64,000 bases of DNA, from assembly GCF_052857255.1 (NCBI RefSeq), contig NW_027526659.1, positions 1-64,000 of the forward strand, written 5' to 3'. Below are positions 39,301 to 52,143 of this stretch, one piece after another (position 1 is the first letter of the stretch; every line of letters begins with the position of its first letter). The stretch comes from Amblyomma americanum (Eukaryota; Arthropoda; Arachnida; Ixodida; Ixodidae). A program made the translations under genes and the position numbers. The notes under the pieces were generated by a model. That model was not told the DNA's origin. It made no database searches and saw only the letters and a program-made list of their open reading frames with translations.

Positions 39301-41750
39301 TTGACGCGTATTAGGGAGACTTGTAAAACCGATGTGTTGTGATTTAGCTCGTTTCGATTTAAAACAGCTTGTTTCGTTGTATTAAGCACGAATACATGCT
39401 TTTCGCGCAGCTATAAGAGAAAAAGATTTGACGCGTATAAGAGGAAAACTTGTAAAACCGATGTGTTGTGATTTACCTCGTTTCGGTCTAAAACAGCTTG
39501 TACCGTTGGATTAAGCACGAATACATGCTTTTCGCGCAGTTATAAGAGAAAACGTTTTGACGCGTATCACGTGGATACTTGTAAAACCGATGTGTTGTGA
39601 TTTAGCTCGTTTCGGTGTAAAACCGCTTGTTTCGATGTTTTAAGCACGAATACATGCTTTTCGCGCAGTTATAGAAGAAAACGTTTTGACGCGTATTAGG
39701 GAGACTTGTAAAACCGATGTGTTGTGATTTAGCTCGTTTCGGTCTAAAACAGCTTGTTTCGTTGTATTAAGCACGAATACATGCTTTTCGCGCAGTTATA
39801 AGAGAAAAAGTTTTGACGCGTATCAGAGGAAAACGTAAAACCGATGTGTTGTGATTTAGCTCGTTTCGGTCTAAAACAGCTTGTTTCGTTGTATTAAGCA
39901 CGAATACATGCTTTTCGCGCAGTTATAAGAGAAAAAGTTTTGACGCGTATCAGAGGAAAACTTGTAAAACCGATGTGTTCCGATTTAGCTCGTTTCGGTC
40001 TAAAACAGCTTGTTTCGTTGTATTAAGCAAGAATACATGCTTTTCGCGCTGTTATAAGAGAAAACGTTTTGACGCGTGTCACAGGGACACTTTTAAAACC
40101 GATGTGTTCAGATTTAGCTCGTTTCGGTCTAAAACAGCTTGTTTCGATGTGTTAAGCAAGAATACATGATTTTCGCGCTGTTATAAGAGAAAAAGTTTTG
40201 ACGCGTGTTCACAGGCACACTTGTAAAACCGATGTGTTCAGATTTAGCTCGTTTCGGTCTAAAACAGCTTGTTTCGTTGTATTAAGCACGAATACATGCT
40301 TTTCGCGCAGTTATAAGAGAAAAAGTTGACGCGTATCCCGTGGATACTTGTAAAACCGATGTGTACAGATTTAGCTCATCTCGGTCTAAAACAGCTTGTT
40401 TCGTTGTTTTAAGCATGAATACATGCTTTTCGCGCAGTTATAGAAGAAAACGTTTTGACGCGTATTAGGGAGACTTGTAAAACCGATGTGTTGTGATTTA
40501 GCTCGTTTCGGTCTAAAACAGCTTGTTTCGTTGTATTAAGCAAGAATACATGCTTTTCGCGCTGTTATAAGAGAAAACGTTTTGACGCGTGTCACAGGGA
40601 CACTTTTAAAACCGATGTGTTCAGATTTAGCTCGTTTCGGTCTAAAACAGCTTGTTTCGTTGGATTAAGCACGAATACATGCTTTTCGCGCAGTTATAAG
40701 AGAAAAAGTTTTGACGCGTATCACGTGGATACTTGTAAAACTGATGTGTTCAGATATAGCTCGTTTTGGTATAAAACAGCTTGTTTCGTTGTTTTAAGCA
40801 CGAATACATGCTTTTCGCGCAGTTATAAGGAAAAGTTCTGACGCGTATTAGAGACTTGTAAAACCGATGTGTTGTGATTTAGCTCGTTTCGGTCTAAAAC
40901 AGCTTGTTTCGTTGTTTTAAGCACGAATACATGCTTTTCGCGCAGTTATAGAAGAAAAAATTTTGACGCGTATTAGAGAGACGTAAAACCGATGTGTTGT
41001 GATTTAGCTCGTTTCGGTCTAAAACCGCTTGTTTCGATGTTTTAAGCACGAATACATGCTTTTCGCGCAGTTATAGAAGAAAACGTTTTGACGCGTATTA
41101 GGGAGACTTGTAAAACCGATGTGTTGTGATTCACCTCGTTTCGGTATAAAAGAGCTTGTTCCGTTGGATTAAGCACGAATACATGCTTTTCGCGCAGTTA
41201 TAAGAGAAAACGTTTTGACGCGTATCACGTGGATACTTGTAAAACCGATGTGTTGTGATTTAGCTCGTTTCGGTCTAAAACCGCTTGTTTCGATGTTTTA
41301 AGCACGAATACATGCTTTTCGCGCAGTTATAGAAGAAAACGTTTTGACGCGTATTAGGGAGACTTGTAAAACCGATGTGTTGTGATTTAGCTCGTTTCGG
41401 TCTAAAACAGCTTGTTTCGTTGTATTAAGCACGAGTACATGCTTTTCGCGCAGTTATAAGAGAAAAAGTTTTGACGCGTATCAGAGGAAAACTTGTAAAA
41501 CCGATGTGTTGTGATTTACCTCGTTTCGGTCTAAAACAGCTTGTTTCGTTGGATTAAGCACGAATACGTGCTTTTCGCGCAGTTATAAGAGAAAAAGTTT
41601 TGACGCGTATCACGTGGATACTTGTAAAACCGATGTGTTCAGATATAGCTCGTTTTGGTATAAAACAGCTTGTTTCGTTGTTTTAAGCACGAATACATGC
41701 TTTTCGCGCATTTATAGAATAAAAAGTTTTGACGCGTATTAGAGAGACTT
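36311..41750 (+). repeat. Satellite region E, mosaic with 1.8-kb duplication
   Basis: Monomers of mixed classes. About 38830-39340 recurs at 40614-41110 at offset 1784, including the attagagagacg monomer lacking the usual cttg. A variant with tgttccg or gtaccg in place of tgtttcg first appears here (39501, 41161) and becomes common further right. No gene or insertion is seen. Confidence 0.68.
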
Positions 41751-44152
41751 GTAAAATTGATGTGTTGTGATTTAGCTCGTTTCAGTCGAAAACAACTTGT
41801 TTCGTTGTAATAAGCACGAATACATGCTTTTTGCGCAGTTATAAGAGAAAACGTTTTGACGCGTATCACATGCACACTTGTAAAACCGATATGTTCAGAT
41901 CTAGCTCGTTTTGGTCTAAAACAGCTTGTTTCGTTGTATTAAGCACGAATACATGCTTTTCGCGCAGTTATAAGAGAAAAAGTTTTGACGCGTATCAGAG
42001 GAACACTCGTAAATCCAATGTGTTGTGATTTAGCTCGTTTCGGTCTAAAACAGCTTGTTTCGTTGGATTAATCACGAATACATGCTTTTCACGCAGTTAT
42101 AAGAGAAAAGGTTTTGACGCGTGTCACAAGGACATTTGCAAAACCGATGTGTTCAGATTTACCTCGTTTCGGTCTAAAACAGCTTGTTGCGTTGGATTAA
42201 GCAGGAATACAAGCTTTTCGCGCAGTTATAAGAGAAAAAAATTTTGACGCTTATCACATGGGCACTTGTAAAACCGATGTGTTCAGATCTAGCTCGTTTT
42301 GGTCTAAAACAGCTTGTTTCGTTGTATTAAGCACGAATACAATCTTTTCGCGCAGTTATAAGAGAAAAAGTTTTGACGCGTTTCTCATGGACGCTTTTAA
42401 AACCGATGTGTTCAGATTTAGCTCGTTTCGGTCTAAAACAGCTTGTTTCGTTGTATTATACATGCTTTTCACGCAGTTATGAGAGAAAAAGTTTTGACGC
42501 GTGTCACAGGGACACTTGTAAAACCTATGCGTTCAGATTTAGCTCGTTTCGGTCTAAAACAGCTTGTTTCGTTGTATTAAGCACGAATACATGCTTTTCG
42601 CGCAGTTATAAGAGAAAAAGTTGACTCGTATCACGTGGATACTTGTAAAACCGATGTGTTCAGATATAGCTCGTTTTGGTATAAAACAGCTTGTTTCGTT
42701 GTTTTAAGCACGAATACATGCTTTTCGCGCAGTTATAGAAGAAAACGTTTTGACGCGTATTAGAGGGACACTTGTAAAACTGATGTGTTCAGATTTAGCT
42801 CATCTCGGTCTAAAACAGCTTGTTTCGTTGTTTTAAGCACGAATACATGCTTTTCGCGCAGTTATAAGAGAAAAAGTTTTGACGCGTATCAGAGGAACAC
42901 TTGTAAAACCGATGTGTTCAGATTTAGCTCATCTCGGTCTAAAACAGCTTGTTTCGTTGTTTTAAGCACGAATACATGCTTTTCGCGCAGTTATAGAAGA
43001 AAACGTTTTGACGCCTATTAGGGAGACTTCTAAAACCGATGTGTTGTGATTTAGCTCGTTTCGGTCTAAAACAGCTTCTTTCGTTGTATTAAGCAAGAAT
43101 ACATGCTTTTCGCGCTGTTATAAGAGAAAACGTTTTGACGCGTGTCACAGGGACACTTTTAAAACCGATGTGTTCAGATTTAGCTCGTTTCGGTCTAAAA
43201 CAGCTTGTTTCGTTGTGTTAAGCAAGAATACATGATTTTCGCGCTGTTATAAGAGAAAAAGTTGACGCGTGTCACGTGGATACTTGTAAAACCGATGTGT
43301 TCAGATATAGCTCGTTTTTGTATAAAACAGCTTGTTTCGTTGTTTTAAGCACGAATACATGCTTTTCGCGCAGTTATAAGGAAAAGTTTTGACGCGTATT
43401 AGAGACTTGTAAAACCGATGTGTTGTGATTTAGCTCGTTTCGGTCTAAAACAGCTTGTTTCGTTGTTTTAAGCACGAATACATGCTTTTCGCGCAGTTAT
43501 AGAAGAAAAAATTTTGACGCGTATTAGAGAGACGTAAAACCGATGTGTTGTGATTTAGCTCGTTTCGGTCTAAAACCGCTTGTTTCGATGTTTTAAGCAC
43601 GAATACATGCTTTTCGCGCAGTTATAGAAGAAAACGTTTTGACGCGTATTAGGGAGACTTGTAAAACCGATGTGTTGTGATTTACCTCGTTTCGGTCTAA
43701 AAGAGCTTGTTCCGTTGGATTAAGCACGAATACATGTTTTTCGCGCAGTTATAAGAGAAAACGTTTTGACGCGTATCACGTGGATACTTGTAGAACCGAT
43801 GTGTTGTGATTTAGCTCGTTTCGGTCTAAAACCGCTTGTTTCGACGTTTTAAGCACGAATACATGCTTTTCGCGCAGTTATAGAAGAAAACGTTTTGACG
43901 CGTATTAGGGAGACTTGTAAAACCGATGTGTTGTGATTTAGCTCGTTTCGGTCTAAAACAGCTTGTTTCGTTGTTTTAAGCACGAATACATGCTTTTCGC
44001 GCAGTTATAGAAGAAAAAATTTTGACGCGTATTAGAGAGACGTAAAACCGATGTGCTGTGATTTAGCTCGTTTCGGTCTAAAACCGCTTGTTTCGATGTT
44101 TTAAGCACGAATTCATGCTTTTCGCGCAGTTATAGAAGAAAACGTTTTGACG
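41751..44152 (+). repeat. Satellite region with A-like core and 2.03-kb duplication
   Basis: 41831-42624 resembles 2364-3157 at offset 39467. The stretch 42120 to about 42880 recurs at 44153 to about 44913 at offset 2033, with shared markers: ttgttgcgttgg near 42187 and 44220, and tacaagctttt just after. Confidence 0.7.
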
Positions 44153-44705
44153 CGTGTCACAAGGACACTTGTAAAACCGATGTGTTCAGATTTACCTCGT
44201 TTCGGTCTAAAACAGCTTGTTGCGTTGGATTAAGCAGGAATACAAGCTTTTCGCGCAGTTATAAGAGAAAAAAATTTTGACGCTTATCACATGGGCACTT
44301 GTAAAACCGACGTGTTCAGATCTAGCTCGTTTTGGTCTAAAACAGCTTGTTTCGTTGTATTAAGCACGAATACAATCTTTTCGCGCAGTTATAAGAGAAA
44401 AAGTTTTGACGCGTTTCACATGGACGCTTTTAAAACCGATGTGTTCAGATTTAGCTCGTTTCGGTCTAAAACAGCTTGTTTCGTTGTATTATACATGATT
44501 TTCACGCAGTTATGAGAGAAAAAGTTTTGACGCGTGTCACAGGGACACTTGTAAAACCTATGCGTTCAGATTTAGCTCGTTTCAGTCTAAAACAGCTTGT
44601 TTCGTTGTATTAAGCACGAATACATGCTTTTCGCGCAGTTATAAGAGAAAAAGTTGACGCGTATCACGCGGATACTTGTAAAACCGATGTGTTCAGATAT
44701 AGCTC
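44153..44705 (+). repeat. Satellite link segment before the 2.5-kb duplication
   Basis: Continuation of the array. It repeats about 42120-42672 at offset 2033 and leads into the next duplicated block. It contains the 8-bp-deleted monomer attatacatga near 44487. Confidence 0.65.
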
Positions 44706-47233
44706 GTTTTGGTATAAAACAGCTTGTTTCGTTGTTTTAAGCACGAATACATGCTTTTCGCGCAGTTATAGAAGAAAACGTTTTGACGCGTATTAGAGGG
44801 ACACTTGTAAAACCGATGTGTTCATATTTAGCTCATCTCGGTCTAAAACAGCTTGTTTCGTTGTTTTAAGCACGAATACATGCTTTTCGCGCAGTTATAA
44901 GAGAAAAAGTTTTGACGCGTATCAGAGGAACACTTGTAAAACCGATGTGTTGTGATTTAGCTCGTTTCAGACTAAAACAACTTGTTTCGTTGTTTTAAGC
45001 ACGAATACATGATTTTCGCGCAGTTATAAGAGAAAAAGTTTTGACGAGTATCATGTGGACACTTGTAAAACCGATGTGTTCAGATTTAGCTCATCTCGGT
45101 CTAAAACAGCTTGTTTCGTTGTTTTAAGCACGAATACATGCTTTTCGCGCAGTTATAGAAGAAAACGTTTTGACGCCTATTAGGGAGACTTGTAAAACCG
45201 ATGTGTTGTGATTTAACTCGTTTCGGTCTAAAACAGCTTTTTTCGTTGTAATAAGCAAGAATACATGCTTTTCGCGCTGTTATAAGAGAAAACGTTTTGA
45301 CGCGTGTCACAGGGACACTTGTAAAACCGATGTGTTCAGACTTAGCTCGTTTCGGTCTAAAACAGCTTGTTTCGTTGTGTTAAGCAAGAATACATGATTT
45401 TCGTGCTGTTATAAGAGAAAAAGTTTTGACGCGTGTCACAGGGACACTTGTAAAACCGATGTGTTCAGATTTAGCTCGTTTCGGTCTAAAACAGCTTGTT
45501 TCTTTGGATTAAGCACGAATACATGCTTTTCGCGCAGTTATAAGAGAAAAAGTTTTGACGCGTATCACGTGGATACTTGTAAAACCGATGTGTTCAGATA
45601 TAGCTCGTTTTGGTATAAAACAGCTTGTTTCGTTGTTTTAAGCACGAATACATGCTTTTCGCGCAGTTATAAGGAAAAGTTTTGACGCGTATTAGAGACT
45701 TGTAAAACCGATGTGTTGTGATTTAGCTCGTTTCGGTCTAAAACAGCTTGTTTCGTTGTTTTAAGCAAGAATACATGCTTTTCGCGCACTTATAGAAGAA
45801 AAAGTTTTTACGCGTATTAGAGAGACGTAAAACCGATGTGTTGTGATTTAGCTCGTTTCGGTCTAAAACCGCTTGTTTCGATGTTTTAAGCACGAATACA
45901 TGCTTTTTGCGCAGTTATAGAAGAAAACGTTTTGACGCGTATTAGGGAGACTTGTAAAACCGATGTGTTGTGATTTAGCTCGTTTTGGTCTAAACAGCTT
46001 GTTTCGTTGTATTAAGCACGAATACATGCTTTTCGCGCAGTTATAAGAGAAAAAGTTTTGACGTGTATCAGAGGAAAACTTGTAAAATGATGTGTTGTGA
46101 TTTAGCTCGTTTCGGTCTAAAACAGCTTGTTTCGTTGTATTAAGCACGAATACATGCTTTTTGCGCAGTTATAAGAGAAAACTTTTTGACGCGTATCACA
46201 TGCACACTTGTAAAACCGATATGTTCAGATCTAGCTCGTTTTGGTCTAAAACAGCTTGTTTCGTTGTATTAAGCACGAATACATGCTTTTCGCGCAGTTA
46301 TAAGAGAAAAAGTTTTGACGCGTATCAGAGGAAAACGTAAAACCGATGTGTTGTGATTTAGCTCGTTTCGGTCTAAAACAGCTTGTTTCGTTGTTATAAG
46401 AGAAAAAGTTTTGACGCGTGTCACAAGGACACTTGTAAAACCGATGTGTTCAGATCTAGCTCGTTTTGGTCTAAAACAGCTTGTTTCGTTGTATTAAGCA
46501 CGAATACAATCTTTTCGCGCAGTTATAGGAGAAAAAGTTTTGACGCGTTTCACAAGGACGCTTTTAAAACCGATGTTTTCAGATTTAGCTCGTTTCGGTC
46601 GAAAACAGCTTGTTTCGTTGTTTTAAGCACGAATACATGCTTTTCGCGTAGTTATAGAAGAAAAAGTTTTGACGCGTATTAGAGGGACACTTGTAAAACC
46701 GATGTGTTCAGATTTAGCTCATCTCGGTCTAAAACAGCTTGTTTCGTTGTTTTAAGCACGAATACATGCTTTTCGCGCAGTTATAAGAGAAAAAGTTTTG
46801 ACGAGTATCATGTGGACACTTGTAAAACCGATGTGTTCAGATTTAGCTCATCTCGGTCTAAAACAGCTTGTTTCGTTGTTTTAAGCAAGAATACATGCTT
46901 TTCGCGCAGTTATAGAAGAAAACGTTTTGACGCGTATTAGGGAGACTTGTAAAACCGATGTGTTGTGATTAGCTCGTTTCGGTCTAAAACAGCTTTTTTC
47001 GTTGTATTAAGCAAGAATACATGCTTTTCGCGCTGTTATAAGAGAAAACGTTTTGACGCGTGTCACAGGGACACTTGTAAAACCGATGTGTTCAGATTTA
47101 GCTCGTTTCGGTCTAAAACAGCTTGTTTCGTTGTGTTAAGCAAGAATACATGATTTTCGTGCTGTTATAAGAGAAAAAGTTTTGACGCGTGTCACAGGGA
47201 CCCTTGTAAAACCGATGTGTTCAGATTTAGCTC
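44706..47233 (+). repeat. 2.5-kb HOR, unit 1
   Basis: This matches 47234-49988. The offset is 2528 over the left part (45101 to 47629, 45863 to 48391) and 2782 over the right part (46383 to 49165, 46965 to 49747). Unit 2 is therefore longer by about 254 bp, or two monomers. Both units contain the same unusual 98-bp monomer. Confidence 0.8.
46348..46445 (+). repeat. Truncated 98-bp satellite monomer
   Basis: After tttcgttgt the unit skips directly to tataagagaaaaag, losing 31 bp that include the tacatgc and ttcgcgc landmarks. The next unit starts at 46446. The same shortened unit is found at 49130-49227, so the deletion predates the duplication of this block. Confidence 0.85.
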
Positions 47234-49988
47234 GTTGCGGTATAAAACAGCTTGTTTCGTTGTTTTAAGCACGAATACATGCTTTTCGCGCAGTTATAGA
47301 AGAAAACGTTTTGACGCGTATTAGAGGGACACTTGTAAAACCGATGTGTTCAGATTTAGCTCATCTCGGTCTAAAACAGCTTGTTTCGTTGTTTTAAGCA
47401 CGAATACATGCTTTTCGCGCAGTTATAAGAGAAAAAGTTTTGACGCGTATCAGAGGAACACTTGTAAAACCGATGTGTTGTGATTTAGCTCGTTTCAGAC
47501 TAAAACAACTTGTTTCGTTGTTTTAAGCACGAATACATGATTTTCGCGCAGTTATAAGAGAAAAAGTTTTGACGAGTATCATGTGGACACTTGTAAAACC
47601 GATGTGTTCAGATTTAGCTCATCTCGGTCTAAAACAGCTTGTTTCGTTGTTTTAAGCACGAATACATGCTTTTCGCGCAGTTATAGAAGAAAACGTTTTG
47701 ACGCCTATTAGGGAGACTTGTAAAACCGATGTGTTGTGATTTAACCCGTTTCGGTCTAAAACAGCTTTTTTCGTTGTAATAAGCAAGAATACATGCTTTT
47801 CGCGCTGTTATAAGAGAAAACGTTTTGACGCGTGTCACAGGGACACTTGTAAAACCGATGTGTTCAGATTTAGCTCGTTTCGGTCTAAAACAGCTTGTTT
47901 CGTTGTGTTAAGAAAGAATACATGATTTTCGTGCTGTTATAAGAGAAAAAGTTTTGACGCGTGTCACAGAGACCCTTGTAAAACCGATGTGTTCAGATAT
48001 AGCTCGTTTTGGTATAAAACAGCTTGTTTCGTTGTTTTAAGCACGAATACATGCTTTTCGCGCAGTTATAGAAGAAAAAGTTTTGACGCGTATTAGAGGG
48101 ACACTTGTAGAACCGATGTGTTAAGATATAGCTCGTTTTGGTATAAAACAGCTTGTTTCGTTGTTTTAAGCACGAATACATGCTTTTCGCGCAGTTATAA
48201 GGAAAAGTTTTGACGCGTATTAGAGACTTGTAAAACCGATGTGTTGTGATTTAGCTCGTTTCGGTCTAAAACAGCTTGTTTCGTTGTTTTAAGCAAGAAT
48301 ACATGCTTTTCGCGCAGGTATAGAAGAAAAAGTTTTTACGCGTATTAGAGAGACGTAAAACCGATGTGTTGTGATTTAGCTCGTTTCGGTCTAAAACCGC
48401 TTGTTTCGATGTTTTAAGCACGAATACATGCTTTTTGCGCAGTTATAGAAGAAAACGTTTTGACGTGTATTAGGGAGACTTGTAAAACCGATGTGTTGTG
48501 ATTTAGCTCGTTTTGGTCTAAACAGCTTGTTTCGTTGTATTAAGCACGAATACATGCTTTTCGCGCAGTTATAAGAGAAAAAGTTTTGACGTGTATCAGA
48601 GGAAAACTTGTAAAATGATGTGTTGTGATTTACCTCGTTTCGGTCTAAAACAGCTTGTTTCGTTGGATTAAGCACCAATACATGCTTTTCGCGCAGTTTT
48701 AGGAGAAAAACATTTGACGCGCATCACGTGGATACTTGTAAAACCGATGTGTTCAGATATAGCTCGTTTTGGTATAAAACAGCTTGTTTCGTTGTTTTAA
48801 GCACGAATACATGCTTTTCGCGCAGTTATAGAAGGAAATGTTTTGACGCGTATTAGAGACTTGTAAAACCGATGTGTTGTGATTTAGGTCGTTTCAGTCC
48901 AAAACAGCTTGTTTCGTTGTATTAAGCACGAATACATGCTTTTTGCGCAGTTATAAGAGAAAACGTTTTGACGCCTATCACATGCACACTTGTAAAACCG
49001 ATATGTTCAGATCTAGCTCGTTTTGGTCTAAAACAGCTTGTTTCGTTGTATTAAGCACGAATACATGCTTTTCGCGCAGTTATAAGAGAAAAAGTTTTGA
49101 CGCGTATCAGAGGAAAACGTAAAACCGATGTGTTGTGATTTAGCTCGTTTCGGTCTAAAACAGCTTGTTTCGTTGTTATAAGAGAAAAAGTTTTGACGCG
49201 TGTCACAAGGACACTTGTAAAACCGATGTGTTCAGATCTAGCTCGTTTTGGTCTAAAACAGCTTGTTTCGTTGTATTAAGCAAGAATACAATCTTTTCGC
49301 GCAGTTATAGGAGAAAAAGTTTTGACGCGTTTCACAAGGACGCTTTTAAAACCGATGTTTTCAGATTTAGCTCGTTTCGGTCTAAAACAGCTTGTTTCGT
49401 TGTTTTAAGCACGAATACATGCTTTTCGCGTAGTTATAGAAGAAAAAGTTTTGACGCGTATTAGAGGGACACTTGTAAAACCGATGTGTTCAGATTTAGC
49501 TAATCTCGGTCTAAAACAGCTTGTTTCGTTGTTTTAAGCACGAATACATGCTTTTCGCGCAGTTATAAGAGAAAAAGTTTTGACGAGTATCATGTGGACA
49601 CTTGTAAAACCGATGTGTTCAGATTTAGCTCATCTCGGTCTAAAACAGCTTGTTTCGTTGTTTTAAGCAAGAATACATGCTTTTCGCGCAGTTATAGAAG
49701 AAAACGTTTTGAAGCGTATTAGGGAGACTTGTAAAACCGATGTGTTGTGATTAGCTCGTTTCGGTCTAAAACAGCTTTTTTCGTTGTATTAAGCAAGAAT
49801 ACATGCTTTTCGCGCTGTTATAAGAGAAAACGTTTTGACGCGTGTCACAGGGACACTTGTAAAACCGATGTGTTCAGATTTAGCTCGTTTCGGTCTAAAA
49901 CAGCTTGTTTCGCTGTGTTAAGCAAGAATACATGATTTTCGTGCTGTTATAAGAGAAAAAGTTTTGACGCGTGTCACAGGGACCCTTG
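47234..49988 (+). repeat. 2.78-kb HOR, unit 2
   Basis: Second copy of 44706-47233, with two additional monomers at roughly 48620-48900. Those extra units carry the tacctcg and gcaccaatac variants and resemble monomers near 37180-37430, so they were probably brought in by exchange with another part of the array. The shared 98-bp monomer lies at 49130-49227. Confidence 0.78.
49130..49227 (+). repeat. Truncated 98-bp satellite monomer, second copy
   Basis: Copy of the shortened unit at 46348-46445 at offset 2782, with the same deletion junction ttgttataagag. Confidence 0.85.
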
Positions 49989-51916
49989 TAAAACCGATGT
50001 GTTCAGATTTAGCTCGTTTCGGTCTAAAACAGCTTGTTTCGTTGGATTAAGCAGGAATACATGCTTTTCGCGCAGTTATAAGAGAAAAAAGTTTTGACGC
50101 TTATCACATGGGCACTTGTAAAACCGATGTGTTCAGATCTAGCTCGTTTTGGTCTAAAACAGCTTGTTTCGTTGTATTAAGCACGAATACAATCTTTTCG
50201 CGCAGTTATAAGAGAAAAAGTTTTGACGCGTTTCACAAGGACGCTTTTAAAACCGATGTTTTCAGATTTAGCTCGTTTCGGTCTAAAACAGCTTGTTTCG
50301 TTGTTTTAAGCACGAATACATGCTTTTCGCGTAGTTATAGAAGAAACAGTTTTTACGCGTATTAGAGGGACACTTGTAAAACCGATGTGTTCAGATTTAG
50401 CTCATCTCGGTCTAAAACAGCTTGTTTCGTTGTTTTAAGCAAGAATACATGCTTTTCGCGCAGTTATAAGAGAAAAAGTTTTGACGCGTATCAGAGGAAC
50501 ACTTGTAAAACCGATGTGTTGTGATTTAGCTCGTTTCGGTCTAAAACAGCTTTTTTCGTTGTATTAAGCAAGAATACATGCTTTTCGCGCTGTTATAAGA
50601 GAAAACGTTTTGACGCGTGTCACAGGGACACTTGTAAAATCGATGTGTTCAGATTTAGCTCGTTTCGGTCTAAAACAGCTTGTTTCGTTGTGTTAAGCAA
50701 GAATACATGATTTTCGTGCTGTTATAAGAGAAAAAGTTTTGACGCGTGTCACAGGGACATTTGTAAAACCTATGTGTTCAGACTTAGCTCGTTTCGGTCT
50801 AAAACAGCTTGTTTCGTTCTATTAAGCACGAATACATGCTTTTCGCGCAGTTATAAGAGAAAAAGTTGACGCGTATCACGTGGATACTTGTAAAACCGAT
50901 GTGTTCAGATTTAGCTCATCTCGGTCTAAAACAGCTTGTTTCGTTGTTTTAAGCACGAATACATGCTTTTCGCGCAGTTATAGAAGAAAACGTTTTGACG
51001 CGTATTAGGGAGACGTAAAACCGATGTGTTGTGATTTAGCTCGTTTTAGTCTAAAACAGCTTGTTTCGTTGTATTAAGCACGAATACATGCTTTTCGCGC
51101 TGTTATAAGAGAAAAAGTTTTGACGCGTATCAGAGGAAAACTTGTAAAACCGATGTGTTGTGATTTAGCTCGTTTCGGTCTAAAACAGCTTGTTTCGTTG
51201 TATTAAGCAAGAATATATGCTTTTCGCGCTGTTATAAGAGAAAACGTTTTGACGCGTGTCACAGGGACACTTGTGAAACCGATGTGTTCAGATTTAGCTC
51301 GTTTCGGTCTAAAACAGCTTGTTTCGTTGTGTTAAGCAAGAATACATGATTTTCGCGCTGTTATAAGAGAAAAAGTTTTGACGCGTGTCACAGGGACACT
51401 TGTAAAACCGATGTGTTCAGATTTAGCTCGTTTCGGTCTAAAACAGCTTGTTTCGTTGGATTAAGCACGAATACATGCTTTTCGCGCAGTTATAAGAGAA
51501 AAAGTTTTGACGCGCATCACGTGGATACTTGTAAAACCGATGTGTTCAGATATAGCTTGTTTTGGTATAAAACAGCTTGTTTCTTTGTTTTAAGCACAAA
51601 TACATGCTTTTCGCGCAGTTATAAGGAAAAGTTTTGACGCGTATTAGAGACTTGTAAAACCGATGTGTTGTGATTTAGCTCGTTTCGGTCTAAAACAGCT
51701 TGTTTCGTTGTTTTAAGCACGAATACATGCTTTTCGCGCAGTTATAGAAGAAAAAGTTTTGACGCGTATTAGAGAGACGTAAAACCGATGTGTTGTGATT
51801 TAGCTCGTTTCGGTCTAAAACCGCTTGTTTAGATGTTTTAAGCACGAATACATGCTTTTCGCGCATTTATAGAATAAAACGTTTTGACGCGTATTAGGGA
51901 GACTTGTAAAACCGAT
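49989..51916 (+). repeat. Satellite region preceding the insertion
   Basis: Ordinary monomers of mixed classes, related to 44291-45700 and 38830-39300 at various offsets. No coding gene or regulatory site is seen. The last complete uninterrupted monomer ends at 51916. Confidence 0.7.
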
Positions 51917-52001
51917 GTGTTGTGATTTAGCTCGTTTCGGTCTAAAACAGCTTGTTTCGTTGTATTAAGCACGAATACATGCTTTTCGCGCCGTTATAAG
52001 A

Positions 52002-52014
52002 GAAAAAGTTTTGA
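52002..52014 (+). repeat. Target-site duplication, left copy
   Basis: The sequence gaaaaagttttga is part of the normal monomer (positions 86-98) and is repeated exactly at 52176-52188 on the other side of the insertion. Confidence 0.88.
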
Positions 52015-52143
52015 TCTTTTCAGGTGGACACAGGGGCGCAACAAAAACACACGGACATAGAAGTAGACAGGGACGAGCGCTCGTCCCTGTCTACTTCTAT
52101 GTCCGTGTGTTTTTGTTGCGCCCCTGTGTCCACCTGAAAAGAT
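52014..52143. repeat. Perfect 130-bp palindrome, two 65-bp arms, no spacer
   Basis: The left arm 52014-52078 is the exact reverse complement of the right arm 52079-52143, with ggacgagc meeting gctcgtcc at the centre. I checked the arms base by base and found no mismatch. Pairing breaks at 52013 (g) against 52144 (a). Single-stranded DNA or RNA from here could fold into a 65-bp hairpin. The first base of the left arm is shared with the target-site duplication. Confidence 0.95.

Noticed and set aside
52014..52143. Rho-independent terminator
   Set aside because: The inverted repeat is 65 bp per arm without a loop or a following U-tract, and no gene is nearby. It is better explained as part of the insertion.
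52014..52143. Missed-adapter or fold-back read artefact
   Set aside because: Such an artefact would turn the flanking satellite into inverted orientation on one side. Both flanks are plus-oriented and in register, with a target-site duplication. It is not fully excluded without reads.
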